Source of the DNA: an uncultured Paracoccaceae bacterium
Lineage (GTDB): Bacteria; Pseudomonadota; Alphaproteobacteria; Rhodobacterales; Rhodobacteraceae
Reading direction: 5' to 3'
DNA length: 64,000 bases
Assembly: GCA_947488175.1 (NCBI GenBank)
Contig: CANKYO010000013.1
Location: forward strand, 62,001-126,000
The notes under the pieces are model-generated. The model saw only the letters and a program-made list of their open reading frames with translations. It was not told where the DNA came from and made no database searches. Of the stretch, positions 52,647 through 60,965 are shown piece by piece (positions within the stretch are counted from its first letter, which is position 1; every line of letters starts with the position of its first letter). Both the position numbers and the translations under genes were made by a program.

Positions 52647-53563
52647 TGCAATGATGTGGCACCGACATCCGCCACACGCACCGGCATCGCCGCCTCTGGC
52701 GCGTCGTCACCAATCACCAGCAATTCCGTCGCCTGCATCTCGGCAGCAAACCATGCCACAAGTGCGAGGGCGTCGCGTGGGCTGGCGGACGGGCCATCCA
52801 CCGCATCCAGAACGATCTTGGACGGGGCCCAGATACAGATCTGGCCGTTTTTCATCGCCCAATCCAGCTCGGTCCTTGTGCCAACCACCTTGCAGCGGCG
52901 GTCATGGGCGGCCAAAGTCCAGGCGTTTTGTTCAATGGCCAAAAGGTCGATCCGGCGTTGTGCCAGGGCATTGCCGGCCTGCGGAGCGGGCAGTTCAGCA
53001 GCACCGACGCACAGGATCAGCGGCGCATCCATCGCCGCCAACTGATCAATCCAATCGCCCAAATGGGGTGCAGCAACAGCCGCATTGGACAGATAGACGA
53101 CACGCGGATGCGGGGCCTCCACATGGTCCTGCCCGGCCAGATGCACGCCATCGCGCGACCGCACGATCTCAACCCCTAAGGCAAAGGGACCGCGATCCAG
53201 CTTTTCGATCCGGACAAACACCCGCTCCGCCTGCGGTTCAAGAAGGATGCGTTCTGCCACCCGGGCGGCAAGTGTTTCCAACAGGTTCAGGCGTTCGGCC
53301 TCAAGCTCGATCCCGATCGCCTCGGTCACTTTGTCATAAGACAGGATGCGGTCCACATCATCGTCGATCGGACCGCTCAGCGGCAGCACCTCGACCACCA
53401 CGTTAAAGCGGACGCGCTGCAACTTGCCGCGTTCCTGCTGAAACGCACCAATCTCGACCTCGACGACATAGTCGCGCAGAGAGATACGGTCGCAGGGGGT
53501 CTGGCTGCTCGCCTCGGCCCGCTCGCTTGGATGGGCAAAGGCAAGGCGAATATCATCTGTCAT
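52643..53563 (-). CDS. folB: Dihydroneopterin aldolase with C-terminal extension
   Basis: The first ~130 residues are FolB: RISLRDYVVEVEIGAFQQERGKLQRVRFNVVVEV, LSYDKVTEAIGIELEAERLN, LLETLAARVAERILLEP and VFVRIEKLDRG. It forms hydroxymethyl-dihydropterin in folate synthesis. The product is 306 residues, so ~170 residues follow that are not part of the aldolase. They contain HPRVVYLSNAAVAAPHLGDWIDQL and RTELDWAMKNGQICIWAPSK and look like a separate alpha/beta unit of unknown role. First gene of the operon. Confidence 0.88.
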   Translation of the reverse strand: MTDDIRLAFAHPSERAEASSQTPCDRISLRDYVVEVEIGAFQQERGKLQRVRFNVVVEVLPLSGPIDDDVDRILSYDKVTEAIGIELEAERLNLLETLAARVAERILLEPQAERVFVRIEKLDRGPFALGVEIVRSRDGVHLAGQDHVEAPHPRVVYLSNAAVAAPHLGDWIDQLAAMDAPLILCVGAAELPAPQAGNALAQRRIDLLAIEQNAWTLAAHDRRCKVVGTRTELDWAMKNGQICIWAPSKIVLDAVDGPSASPRDALALVAWFAAEMQATELLVIGDDAPEAAMPVRVADVGATSLQ

Positions 53564-53659
53564 GGCACGGTCCGAACGCGAAGATTACACGCGTTCGATA
53601 CTAGTGACCGCAGGCCGGGGCAAGGAGGCAAGGCGACGCCGTAGCCCCGTTAAGCGACC

Positions 53660-54319
53660 CTAATTGGATGCAGTCCGCGTCGGTTTGCGGTAAAAGTAAT
53701 GCGATCCGATGGACGCCGTGCGCGGATAGACACGCGCCCATGACGGGTTGACCGCCTTGGTGTGATAATGCGTGGCACCACCGGTCAGCGCGCGTGGGAC
53801 ACCATCGACCAGCAGACGGGCAACTTTGCCCACCCGTTCCCAGGCGCGTGGTTCGGCAATATTTTCGGCCAGACCGTCACAGGTATACGTAAACTGGCAG
53901 GCATAGCGTCGCCCGGTACCCTGATTGATCACCGCACAAAGCGTATCGGGATAAAGCTGGCTGTCGACCCGGTTCAGGATCACCTCGCCCACGGCAAACA
54001 TGCCGCGCACGGATTCGCCGCGCGCTTCGAAATAAAGCGCCTCGGCCAGACATTCCCATTCGCTGTTGCCGTCGGCGGCAGGCTGCGAGGCCAGAAATGC
54101 ACGATCATAGATCACACCGCTTTGGGTCTCAACGCCGCGCTCTTGCGCGGACGGCACGCTTGTCAAAGCGGCCAGACGGCTGTCAGGCACCACAGCAAGG
54201 GCCTGACGTTCCTTACCCAAAAGCGCGCCAAGGCGGCTGGCCAGAACCTCGTCTGCCACAGCGGCAGACGCAAAACATGATAGAAGCGCCACAAGGAATG
54301 TGGCACGAAACGCCTTCAT
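53660..54319 (-). CDS. Cell-wall hydrolase, SleB/Hydrolase_2 family
   Basis: The product has 219 residues from ATG at 54319 (AAGGA eight bases upstream; an ATG at 54325 is too close to it). Signal peptide AFRATFLVALLSCFASAAVA. The catalytic domain has CLAEALYFEARGESVRGMFA with the active-site Glu, VGEVILNRVDSQLYPDTLCA, GRRYACQFTYTCDG and GATHYHTKAVNPSWA. It acts on peptidoglycan in the periplasm. The SleB name is by family; sporulation is not implied. Confidence 0.9.
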   Translation of the reverse strand: MKAFRATFLVALLSCFASAAVADEVLASRLGALLGKERQALAVVPDSRLAALTSVPSAQERGVETQSGVIYDRAFLASQPAADGNSEWECLAEALYFEARGESVRGMFAVGEVILNRVDSQLYPDTLCAVINQGTGRRYACQFTYTCDGLAENIAEPRAWERVGKVARLLVDGVPRALTGGATHYHTKAVNPSWARVYPRTASIGSHYFYRKPTRTASN

Positions 54320-54520
54320 AATCATTATCCTTTTCCCACCCAGGAAAAGCGCGGAGGTAGCTCCCGCGCAAGCGATCGTGTCTTTAGGCGAAAGTGACGC
54401 TTACGTCTACCCCTAGGTCAGGACTGTCGCCGGACACGCAACAGCCCCCACGTTGCAAACAGGGATTGTCACCCAATATCGCGTATGAAGGCGCATAAAT
54501 GCCACAAAACCTTGGATTTG

Positions 54521-57085
54521 TTAACTTACGACCCGATCCTGCAGCGCCAATTGTGCGGCGGTGAGTCGCGCAACAGGGACACGGAAGGGTGAACATGACA
54601 CGTAATCAAATCCATGTGTCCGGCAGAACGCGATGGCAGACCGGCTGCCCCCATGCTCGCCACAGATCGACAGGATAACGTCCTTGCGGCCGGCCCGACC
54701 ACGTTCAGCCCCCAGCGCAATCAACTCGCCCACCCCTTCAATGTCGAGCGTGTGAAACGGGTCTTCGGCATAGACCCCTTGTTGGACATAGGCCGACATG
54801 AAACGGCCCGCATCGTCGCGCGACAAGCCATAGGTCATCTGTGTCAGGTCATTGGTGCCAAAAGACAGAAATGCCGCATGTTCGGCGATATCCTGGGCAC
54901 GCAAAGCCGCGCGTGGCGTTTCAACCATGACACCAAGGCGATATTCGAATTCGGTCCTGGTTTCGGCCATCACCGCATTGGCCACCCCATCGACGCGGGC
55001 CTTGACCAGTTCGACCTCGCGCATGGCGCTGACCAGCGGGATCATGATCTCGACCGTGATCTCTGTGCCGGATTTGATGACAGCGGCGATCGCCTCGAAA
55101 ATCGCGCGGGCCTGCATGTCGTAGATTTCGGGGATGGCGATACCCAGCCGGACGCCACGCATCCCCAGCATCGGGTTATATTCGCTCAACGCCTCGACCC
55201 GGGCGGTCGCCTCATGAAGCGGTACATCCATCTGCCCCGCCAGATCACGCAGCCCGGCCTTGTCCGATGGCAGAAACTCGTGCAGCGGCGGATCGAACAG
55301 GCGCACGCAAACATTGCGCCCCTGCATGATCTCGAACAAGGCACGGAAATCGGCGCGCTGCATGGGCAAAAGCCGGTCCAGCACGGCGCGTCTGTCATCG
55401 CCGCCTTCGGCAAAGATCATCTCGCGCATGACCCGCAGGCGCTCACCTTCAAAGAACATATGCTCGGTCCGGCAAAGGCCGATGCCCTCGGCGGCAAAGT
55501 TGCGCGCAGTCTGCGCATCCGCGGGTGTGTCTGCATTGGCCCGCACGCCGATATCGCGGAATTCATCGGCCCATTGCAGCAGGGTCTGAAAGGCATCGTC
55601 CAATGCCGCCTCCAGCATCGGTGGCTCGCCCGCAAGGATCTGACCTGTTGTGCCATCGACGGTAATCGTGTCGCCTGCAGCAAAGCGACGGCCATTGGGC
55701 GCGATGACCTGCCGCTTTTTGAAATCGATCGACAGGTCCGAGGCACCCACAACACAAGGCACACCCAGCCCGCGGCCGATCACAGCGGCATGGCTGGTGA
55801 CACCACCGCGCATGGTCAGTACGGCCTGCGCCGCATGCATACCGCGGATATCCTCTGGCGTCGTCTCGCGCCGGACCAGCACGCAGGCCTCACCCCGTGC
55901 GGCACTTGCCTGCGCTTCATTCGCGGTCAACACGATCCGACCCGTTGCCGCACCCGGACTGGCGGCAATGCCGCGCACGATCAGGTCGCGCTTGGCCAAC
56001 GGATCAATCTGCCGATGCAGCAATTCCGACAGGGCCGCAGGTTCCACCCGCAATACCGCCTCTTCGCGCGGGATCATCTCGTCCTCGGCCAGCGCGACCG
56101 CAATCCGGACTGAGGCGCGCGAGGAGCGCTGCACGCGGACCGCATCCAGAATATGCAGACTGCCGTTTTCAATGGTGAATTCGACCTGCATTTCCTCGCG
56201 CAGGAAGCGGCGGCAGATATCGCGCAGCGCAACCAGTTCGGCAAACGCATCCGGACACAGGTCCTCCAATGATGGACCACGGGGATCACGGGTCAGGTAA
56301 ATGGCCCCTTCCGCCGCGCCCAGCGCCTCGCGCCCCTGGCTTTGGCTCATATAGCGGCCGGTGATCTGGGGCACGCCGGTCGTGCTATCCACATACTGGA
56401 TCACGCCGGACCCGCATTCGCCCTGCCCCACGCCCAGGGCCATCGCCTGCACCACCAGACCAAGGCCCGCATCCTGCGGCGCACCCTTGGCCTGACGCAA
56501 CAGGCGGGCTGTGGTGCCATCCCAAGCGCGGGCCATGGATCGCAATACTTGCGTCAGTTGAACCGCCGGATCCTGCGGAAATTGTTCATCTGTCTCGGCC
56601 TCGTAAGTGTCCAGCATGGCCTTCAGGCTCAGCCTGTCAGGCACATCGGGCAGGTAAAACTCATCCGGGTCCAGCCGCGCGACGTGGATCGCATAAGCCT
56701 GCACAAAACGCAGATACATGGCCGAGGCCGCCCATTCGCCCATCGTCTCGCACATGGCGTCGTGACGGGCGTCGTTCATACCGATGTTGAGAATCGCACT
56801 GGGCCCGCCCCAATCTGGGTCCTGACTGGACGGGCGGACAGACAAAAGTGGCTGCGGCCCGAAGGGTGCCATCAAGGCATCCATATCCACCGATTGCCCG
56901 CGTGCGATCTGCTGTACGGCATCAAATGACAAGGCAACCGTCACCGGGACCGGCATCTCCAGCCGGATCAGACGCTGCAGACATTTCGCCCGCCCCCCAT
57001 GCACCGACGCGTGCATCGCGGCGGTGGGGGTGATCAGCGTCAGCTGCTTATATGTCGACTGTTGCTGCACTGCGGCACCATTCAT
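54521..57085 (-). CDS. ppdK: Pyruvate phosphate dikinase
   Basis: PPDK converts pyruvate, ATP and phosphate to phosphoenolpyruvate, AMP and PPi. The 854-residue product has a diverged N-terminal nucleotide-binding part, the phosphohistidine domain LTMRGGVTSHAAVIGRGLGVPCV with His, and the PEP-binding barrel with GIGLCRTEHMFF, MLGMRGVRLGI, VEIMIPLVS, FGTNDLTQMTYGLSRDDAGRF and the catalytic Cys in SICGEHGGS. The N-terminal third is shorter and lacks an obvious canonical ATP-grasp glycine loop, so nucleotide binding should be checked. Monocistronic. Confidence 0.92.
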   Translation of the reverse strand: MNGAAVQQQSTYKQLTLITPTAAMHASVHGGRAKCLQRLIRLEMPVPVTVALSFDAVQQIARGQSVDMDALMAPFGPQPLLSVRPSSQDPDWGGPSAILNIGMNDARHDAMCETMGEWAASAMYLRFVQAYAIHVARLDPDEFYLPDVPDRLSLKAMLDTYEAETDEQFPQDPAVQLTQVLRSMARAWDGTTARLLRQAKGAPQDAGLGLVVQAMALGVGQGECGSGVIQYVDSTTGVPQITGRYMSQSQGREALGAAEGAIYLTRDPRGPSLEDLCPDAFAELVALRDICRRFLREEMQVEFTIENGSLHILDAVRVQRSSRASVRIAVALAEDEMIPREEAVLRVEPAALSELLHRQIDPLAKRDLIVRGIAASPGAATGRIVLTANEAQASAARGEACVLVRRETTPEDIRGMHAAQAVLTMRGGVTSHAAVIGRGLGVPCVVGASDLSIDFKKRQVIAPNGRRFAAGDTITVDGTTGQILAGEPPMLEAALDDAFQTLLQWADEFRDIGVRANADTPADAQTARNFAAEGIGLCRTEHMFFEGERLRVMREMIFAEGGDDRRAVLDRLLPMQRADFRALFEIMQGRNVCVRLFDPPLHEFLPSDKAGLRDLAGQMDVPLHEATARVEALSEYNPMLGMRGVRLGIAIPEIYDMQARAIFEAIAAVIKSGTEITVEIMIPLVSAMREVELVKARVDGVANAVMAETRTEFEYRLGVMVETPRAALRAQDIAEHAAFLSFGTNDLTQMTYGLSRDDAGRFMSAYVQQGVYAEDPFHTLDIEGVGELIALGAERGRAGRKDVILSICGEHGGSRSAIAFCRTHGFDYVSCSPFRVPVARLTAAQLALQDRVVS

Positions 57086-57148
57086 TGTTCAGGTGCAGCA
57101 TAGGCGATAAAACGATGACGTGTATAGGAAAGTTTCCCTGACTTTCGT

Positions 57149-59350
57149 CTAGCCCTCGATTTGCGTCAGATCGGCGACGCTGAGGCAGATATTCCTGATG
57201 CGCGACAATAGGTTAAGCCTGTTGCGACGCAATATCTGGCTGTCGGCGTTGACTTGCACATCGGTGAAGAATTGATCAATCGGTCCGCGAAGTGCTGCCA
57301 TAGCAGTCATCGCTGTGCTGAAATCCTCAACTTTCATAGCCGGTGCGATCTTTGCATCTGCAGCATCAAGAGCGGCAAACAGCGCCTTTTCGGCGGGTTC
57401 TTCGGCGTATTTCACATCCGCCCCATAGGAGTATTCAACGCCATCCTTTTCCTCGGCCTGGGTCAGGATGTTATTGGCACGTTTGAACCCTTGAATCAGG
57501 TTTTCACCGTCATCGGTGGCGAGAACTGCGGCCAAAGCCTCGGCCCGTTTGACCAGCAACGTCAGGTCATCATTGCCGGGCATGGCGATGCAGGCGTCGA
57601 TGATGTCGTGGCGGATGCCTTTGTCCTTGAGGAAAACTTTCAGACGGTCGTGAAAGAACGAGAGCAGGTCGCGTGTCGCCTCATCTGCATTGAACATTGC
57701 GCCTGCAGAGTTCTTGATGGCTGATTTCAAGTCTGCTGCGACTGGTTCCCCGTTGTCCCAATCCGCATCAACTGAGTTTGTAGCTCTTTGCTTTAGAGCT
57801 TCCTTTGCTGCATTTGCACCAAATGAGCGAGCGCTTGTGAATGCAACATCTGACAATGGAATCCGTCTCTCATTCTCCAAAACCAACCGAACAACCCCCA
57901 ACGCAGCCCTGCGCAGCGCAAACGGGTCCTTGCTCCCGGTCGGCTTCTCATCAATTGCCCAGAACCCGGTCAGGGTGTCGATCTTGTCAGCCAGTGCCAC
58001 AGCGATGGACACAGGCGCTGTCGGCACCTCATCTGACGGCCCCAGCGGTTGCCAATGCTCTTCACAGGCCTCGGGCACACCTTCGTCATGCCCGGCGGCT
58101 TCGGCATAGTAGCGGCCCATAAGCCCCTGCAGTTCAGGAAACTCATAGACCATTTCAGACGCCAGATCGGCCTTGCAGATCCGCGCAGCCTCGGTCGCCA
58201 GATCAGGCATCGCGCCCACACTTGGCGCAATCTCCCGCGCCAAGGCTTCGATCCGTTTGATCCGGTCGGCCTGCGATCCCAACTTGTTGTGGAACGTCAC
58301 ATCAGCCAACGGCGCCGCCATCCCCTCCAACCCCTTGGTCTTGACCGTGCGCAGATCGTTTTCCCAAAAGAACTTCGCGTCGGCCAACCGGGCCGCCAGT
58401 ACCTTCTGATTGCCCGCCAGAATGGTCGCGCCATTGTCGGCGGTTTCCATATTTGCCACTGTCACGAACCGTTCAATCCGCCCTGTCTTGGGGTTGCGGA
58501 CGGAAAAGAATTTCTGATGTTCTTTCATCGACGTCTGCAGCACCTCTGGCGGCAGGCCCAGAAAATCATCGTCGATGCGGCCCAGCAGAACGACCGGCCA
58601 TTCGACCAGCCCTGCCACCTCGGCCAGCAACCCGCGATCTTCGACCACCTCAAGACCCTGCGCAAAGGCCTGGTTTGTGGCCTCTGCCCAAATCGCCTCT
58701 GCCCGTTCATCGGCGCGCAGGACGACATTGGCGCGCTTCAACTTCGTCTCGTAATCATCGAAAGATGTGACAGAAAACGGATCGGGTGCCATGAAGCGAT
58801 GCCCGCACGTGGTATTGCCCGATACGATGCCATCCACATCCAGCGGCACAACCTCGGCCCCGGCCTCATCCACCAGAATGCACAGGATCGCATGCAGCGG
58901 ACGTACCCATTTCAGCGGGCCACCGCCCCAGCGCATTGATTTGGGCCAAGGGAAGTGGCGGATCGCGTGTTCGAGCACTTCGGCGATGATATCCGCCGCC
59001 ATCCGCCCTGGTTTTTCGATGACGGCAAAATAGACCTGCCCTTTCTTGTCATCGCGCACCTCAAGGTCTTCGCGGGCCACCCCCGCCCCGCGCAAAAACC
59101 CCTCGACAGCCTTGTCCGGCGCGCCGACCTTTGGCCCGCGCCGTTCCTCGCGCACGGGCTTGCTTTCACCGGTCAGTCCCTCAACCGACAGGGTCAGGCG
59201 GCGCGGCGTCGAAAAGGCCGCAGCCCCCGCATAGGTCAGTCCGGCCTCGACCAAGCCATCTGTCACGAGTTTCTTCAGGTCCTCAGCCGCGCGGGTTTGC
59301 ATGCGCGCAGGGATTTCCTCGGAAAAGAGTTCAATCAGAAGATCGGGCAT
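57149..59350 (-). CDS. glyS: Glycine-tRNA ligase, beta subunit
   Basis: The product has 733 residues from ATG at 59350. Start MPDLLIELFSEEIPARMQTRAAEDL, then TPRRLTLSVEGL, EERRGPKVGAPDKAVEGFLR, SMRWGGGPLKWVRPLHAI and an HD-like DKIDTLTGFWAIDEKPTGSKDPFALRRAALGVVR are typical of GlyS. The last ~100 residues are the anticodon-binding part. GlyS binds tRNA-Gly for the alpha-2-beta-2 enzyme. The stretch ~57690-57890 is A/T-richer than its surroundings. It is the third gene of an operon with glyQ. Confidence 0.96.
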   Translation of the reverse strand: MPDLLIELFSEEIPARMQTRAAEDLKKLVTDGLVEAGLTYAGAAAFSTPRRLTLSVEGLTGESKPVREERRGPKVGAPDKAVEGFLRGAGVAREDLEVRDDKKGQVYFAVIEKPGRMAADIIAEVLEHAIRHFPWPKSMRWGGGPLKWVRPLHAILCILVDEAGAEVVPLDVDGIVSGNTTCGHRFMAPDPFSVTSFDDYETKLKRANVVLRADERAEAIWAEATNQAFAQGLEVVEDRGLLAEVAGLVEWPVVLLGRIDDDFLGLPPEVLQTSMKEHQKFFSVRNPKTGRIERFVTVANMETADNGATILAGNQKVLAARLADAKFFWENDLRTVKTKGLEGMAAPLADVTFHNKLGSQADRIKRIEALAREIAPSVGAMPDLATEAARICKADLASEMVYEFPELQGLMGRYYAEAAGHDEGVPEACEEHWQPLGPSDEVPTAPVSIAVALADKIDTLTGFWAIDEKPTGSKDPFALRRAALGVVRLVLENERRIPLSDVAFTSARSFGANAAKEALKQRATNSVDADWDNGEPVAADLKSAIKNSAGAMFNADEATRDLLSFFHDRLKVFLKDKGIRHDIIDACIAMPGNDDLTLLVKRAEALAAVLATDDGENLIQGFKRANNILTQAEEKDGVEYSYGADVKYAEEPAEKALFAALDAADAKIAPAMKVEDFSTAMTAMAALRGPIDQFFTDVQVNADSQILRRNRLNLLSRIRNICLSVADLTQIEG

Positions 59351-59871
59351 CAATCGGTGCTTTCTGGTCTGGCCGGGCAGCCTTCGGGGACAGGGTTGCC
59401 GTCAAAGACAACCTCGCCACATTCATTAATCTGGTGCCAGGCATAGGCCCGGCCATCGGGATAGACGGCCACGATACGGTCGATCCCGTAGTGGATGTTT
59501 TCGACGCCAAGAAAGGCAATCGCCTCACCTTGCAGGTCAGCGCCAATCTGCTCTGCATCGAAACAGTCGAACCAACCGGGGGCGGTACGCGGTTCCGCAT
59601 CATCACGGATCACGAAGGTTTCGGTCAGCGTGGCCAGGCTCAGCGGCGTGGTGAAGCAAGCGCGATAGCGGATCGGGCTGCTGTCAGCATCAATCGCCTG
59701 AAAGCTGTCAAACAGGATCGGCTCTGCCTCGCCGGTGACCAGATTGGTCAGGCGGACATCAGCATTTTCCGCCTGCACCTGGGTGTAGTAGGCATAGACC
59801 TGTTGGTAATAAAGCAACGCACCTGCGATGACGGCCAGCATAAGAATTCCCACAATTGCGATACGTGCCAT
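59350..59871 (-). CDS. DUF6446-like small membrane protein between glyQ and glyS
   Basis: The product has 173 residues from ATG at 59871. One N-terminal span (ARIAIVGILMLAVIAGALLYYQQVYAYY) and a periplasmic domain with FRYRACF-like strand SSPIRYRACFTTPLSLATLT, WFDCFDAEQIGADLQGEAIA, FLGVENIHYGIDRIVAVYPD and INECGEVVFDGNPVPEGCPA. Cys residues may pair. It overlaps glyQ by one base and glyS by one base (TGATG at both ends), so all three are coupled. The role beside an aminoacyl-tRNA synthetase is unknown. The family name is from memory. Confidence 0.75.
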   Translation of the reverse strand: MARIAIVGILMLAVIAGALLYYQQVYAYYTQVQAENADVRLTNLVTGEAEPILFDSFQAIDADSSPIRYRACFTTPLSLATLTETFVIRDDAEPRTAPGWFDCFDAEQIGADLQGEAIAFLGVENIHYGIDRIVAVYPDGRAYAWHQINECGEVVFDGNPVPEGCPARPESTD

Positions 59872-60791
59872 CAGGCGGCAGCCCCGGCCGCATCGGTCTG
59901 CACGAACGCATCGGCGCAGGCCTTGGCCAGTGCCCGGACCCGCCCGATATAGGCCTGCCGTTCGGTGACCGAGATCACGCCGCGCGCGTCTAGTAGGTTG
60001 AAAACATGGGATGCCTTGATGCATTGGTCATAGGCGGGGTGGGCCATGATGATTCGCAGGTCTGTCTTTGGATCCTCGGCGGGTTCATCCAGAATCCGCT
60101 GGCATTCGGCCTCCGCATCCTTGAAATGCTGAAGCAGCACATCGGTATCGGCCACGTCAAAGTTCCAGCGGGCATATTCCTGTTCGGTCTGTTTGAAGAT
60201 ATCACCATAGCTGAGTGCGATTGGCGTCTGGGGGTCGTTGAATGGCATGTCCATGACGTGATCGACGCCCAGAACATACATCGCGAGACGTTCCAACCCA
60301 TAGGTCAGCTCACCCGAGACCGGCTTGCAATCATGCCCGCCGACCTGCTGGAAATAGGTGAACTGGCTCACCTCCATCCCGTCGCACCAGACCTCCCACC
60401 CCAGGCCCCAGGCGCCCAACGTGGGGCTTTCCCAGTCATCCTCGACAAAGCGGATGTCATGCATCGTGGCATCAATCCCGATCGCCTCAAGCGAGCCGAG
60501 ATAAAGCTGCTGCATCTCAGGCGGGGACGGTTTGATCAGGACCTGAAACTGATAATAGTGCTGCAAACGGTTCGGGTTTTCGCCATAGCGGCCATCTGTC
60601 GGGCGGCGGGAGGGCTGCACATAGGCGACTGCCCAAGGCTTGCTGCCCAGCGCGCGCAGGGTCGTGGCGGGGTGAAAGGTGCCTGCCCCCACTTCCATAT
60701 CGTAAGGCTGCAGGATCGCGCAGCCCTTGCTGGCCCAATAGGCCTGAAGCCGCAGTATGATTTCCTGAAAACTGCGTGGTTTTTCCGCCAT
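59871..60791 (-). CDS. glyQ: Glycine-tRNA ligase, alpha subunit
   Basis: GlyQ carries the catalytic core that activates glycine. The 306-residue product has [40 protein letters not shown] (motif 1 region), [34 protein letters not shown] (motif 2), [20 protein letters not shown] and [14 protein letters not shown] (motif 3). GAGGG stands five bases before ATG. First gene of the glyQ-DUF6446-glyS operon. Confidence 0.97.
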   Translation of the reverse strand: MAEKPRSFQEIILRLQAYWASKGCAILQPYDMEVGAGTFHPATTLRALGSKPWAVAYVQPSRRPTDGRYGENPNRLQHYYQFQVLIKPSPPEMQQLYLGSLEAIGIDATMHDIRFVEDDWESPTLGAWGLGWEVWCDGMEVSQFTYFQQVGGHDCKPVSGELTYGLERLAMYVLGVDHVMDMPFNDPQTPIALSYGDIFKQTEQEYARWNFDVADTDVLLQHFKDAEAECQRILDEPAEDPKTDLRIIMAHPAYDQCIKASHVFNLLDARGVISVTERQAYIGRVRALAKACADAFVQTDAAGAAA

Positions 60792-60965
60792 CTTAACCCT
60801 CGTCTGCGATTAGGCGTTCAATAGGGCCCCCAGCGACAAGGGTCAATTGGGCAACGGGTTGCGACTTATTGGGCAGATTGCGTAGAATTTACCGCGCTTA
60901 CTCTTGCGTCTTGGGCAAGACGGGGCCAGTCAGTTGACACCACTCAACACGGTATTGGGACATCG

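Noticed and set aside
54614..56113. 499-codon frame antisense to ppdK
   Set aside because: The opposite strand encodes the complete PPDK phosphohistidine and PEP motifs; the antisense frame has no domain.
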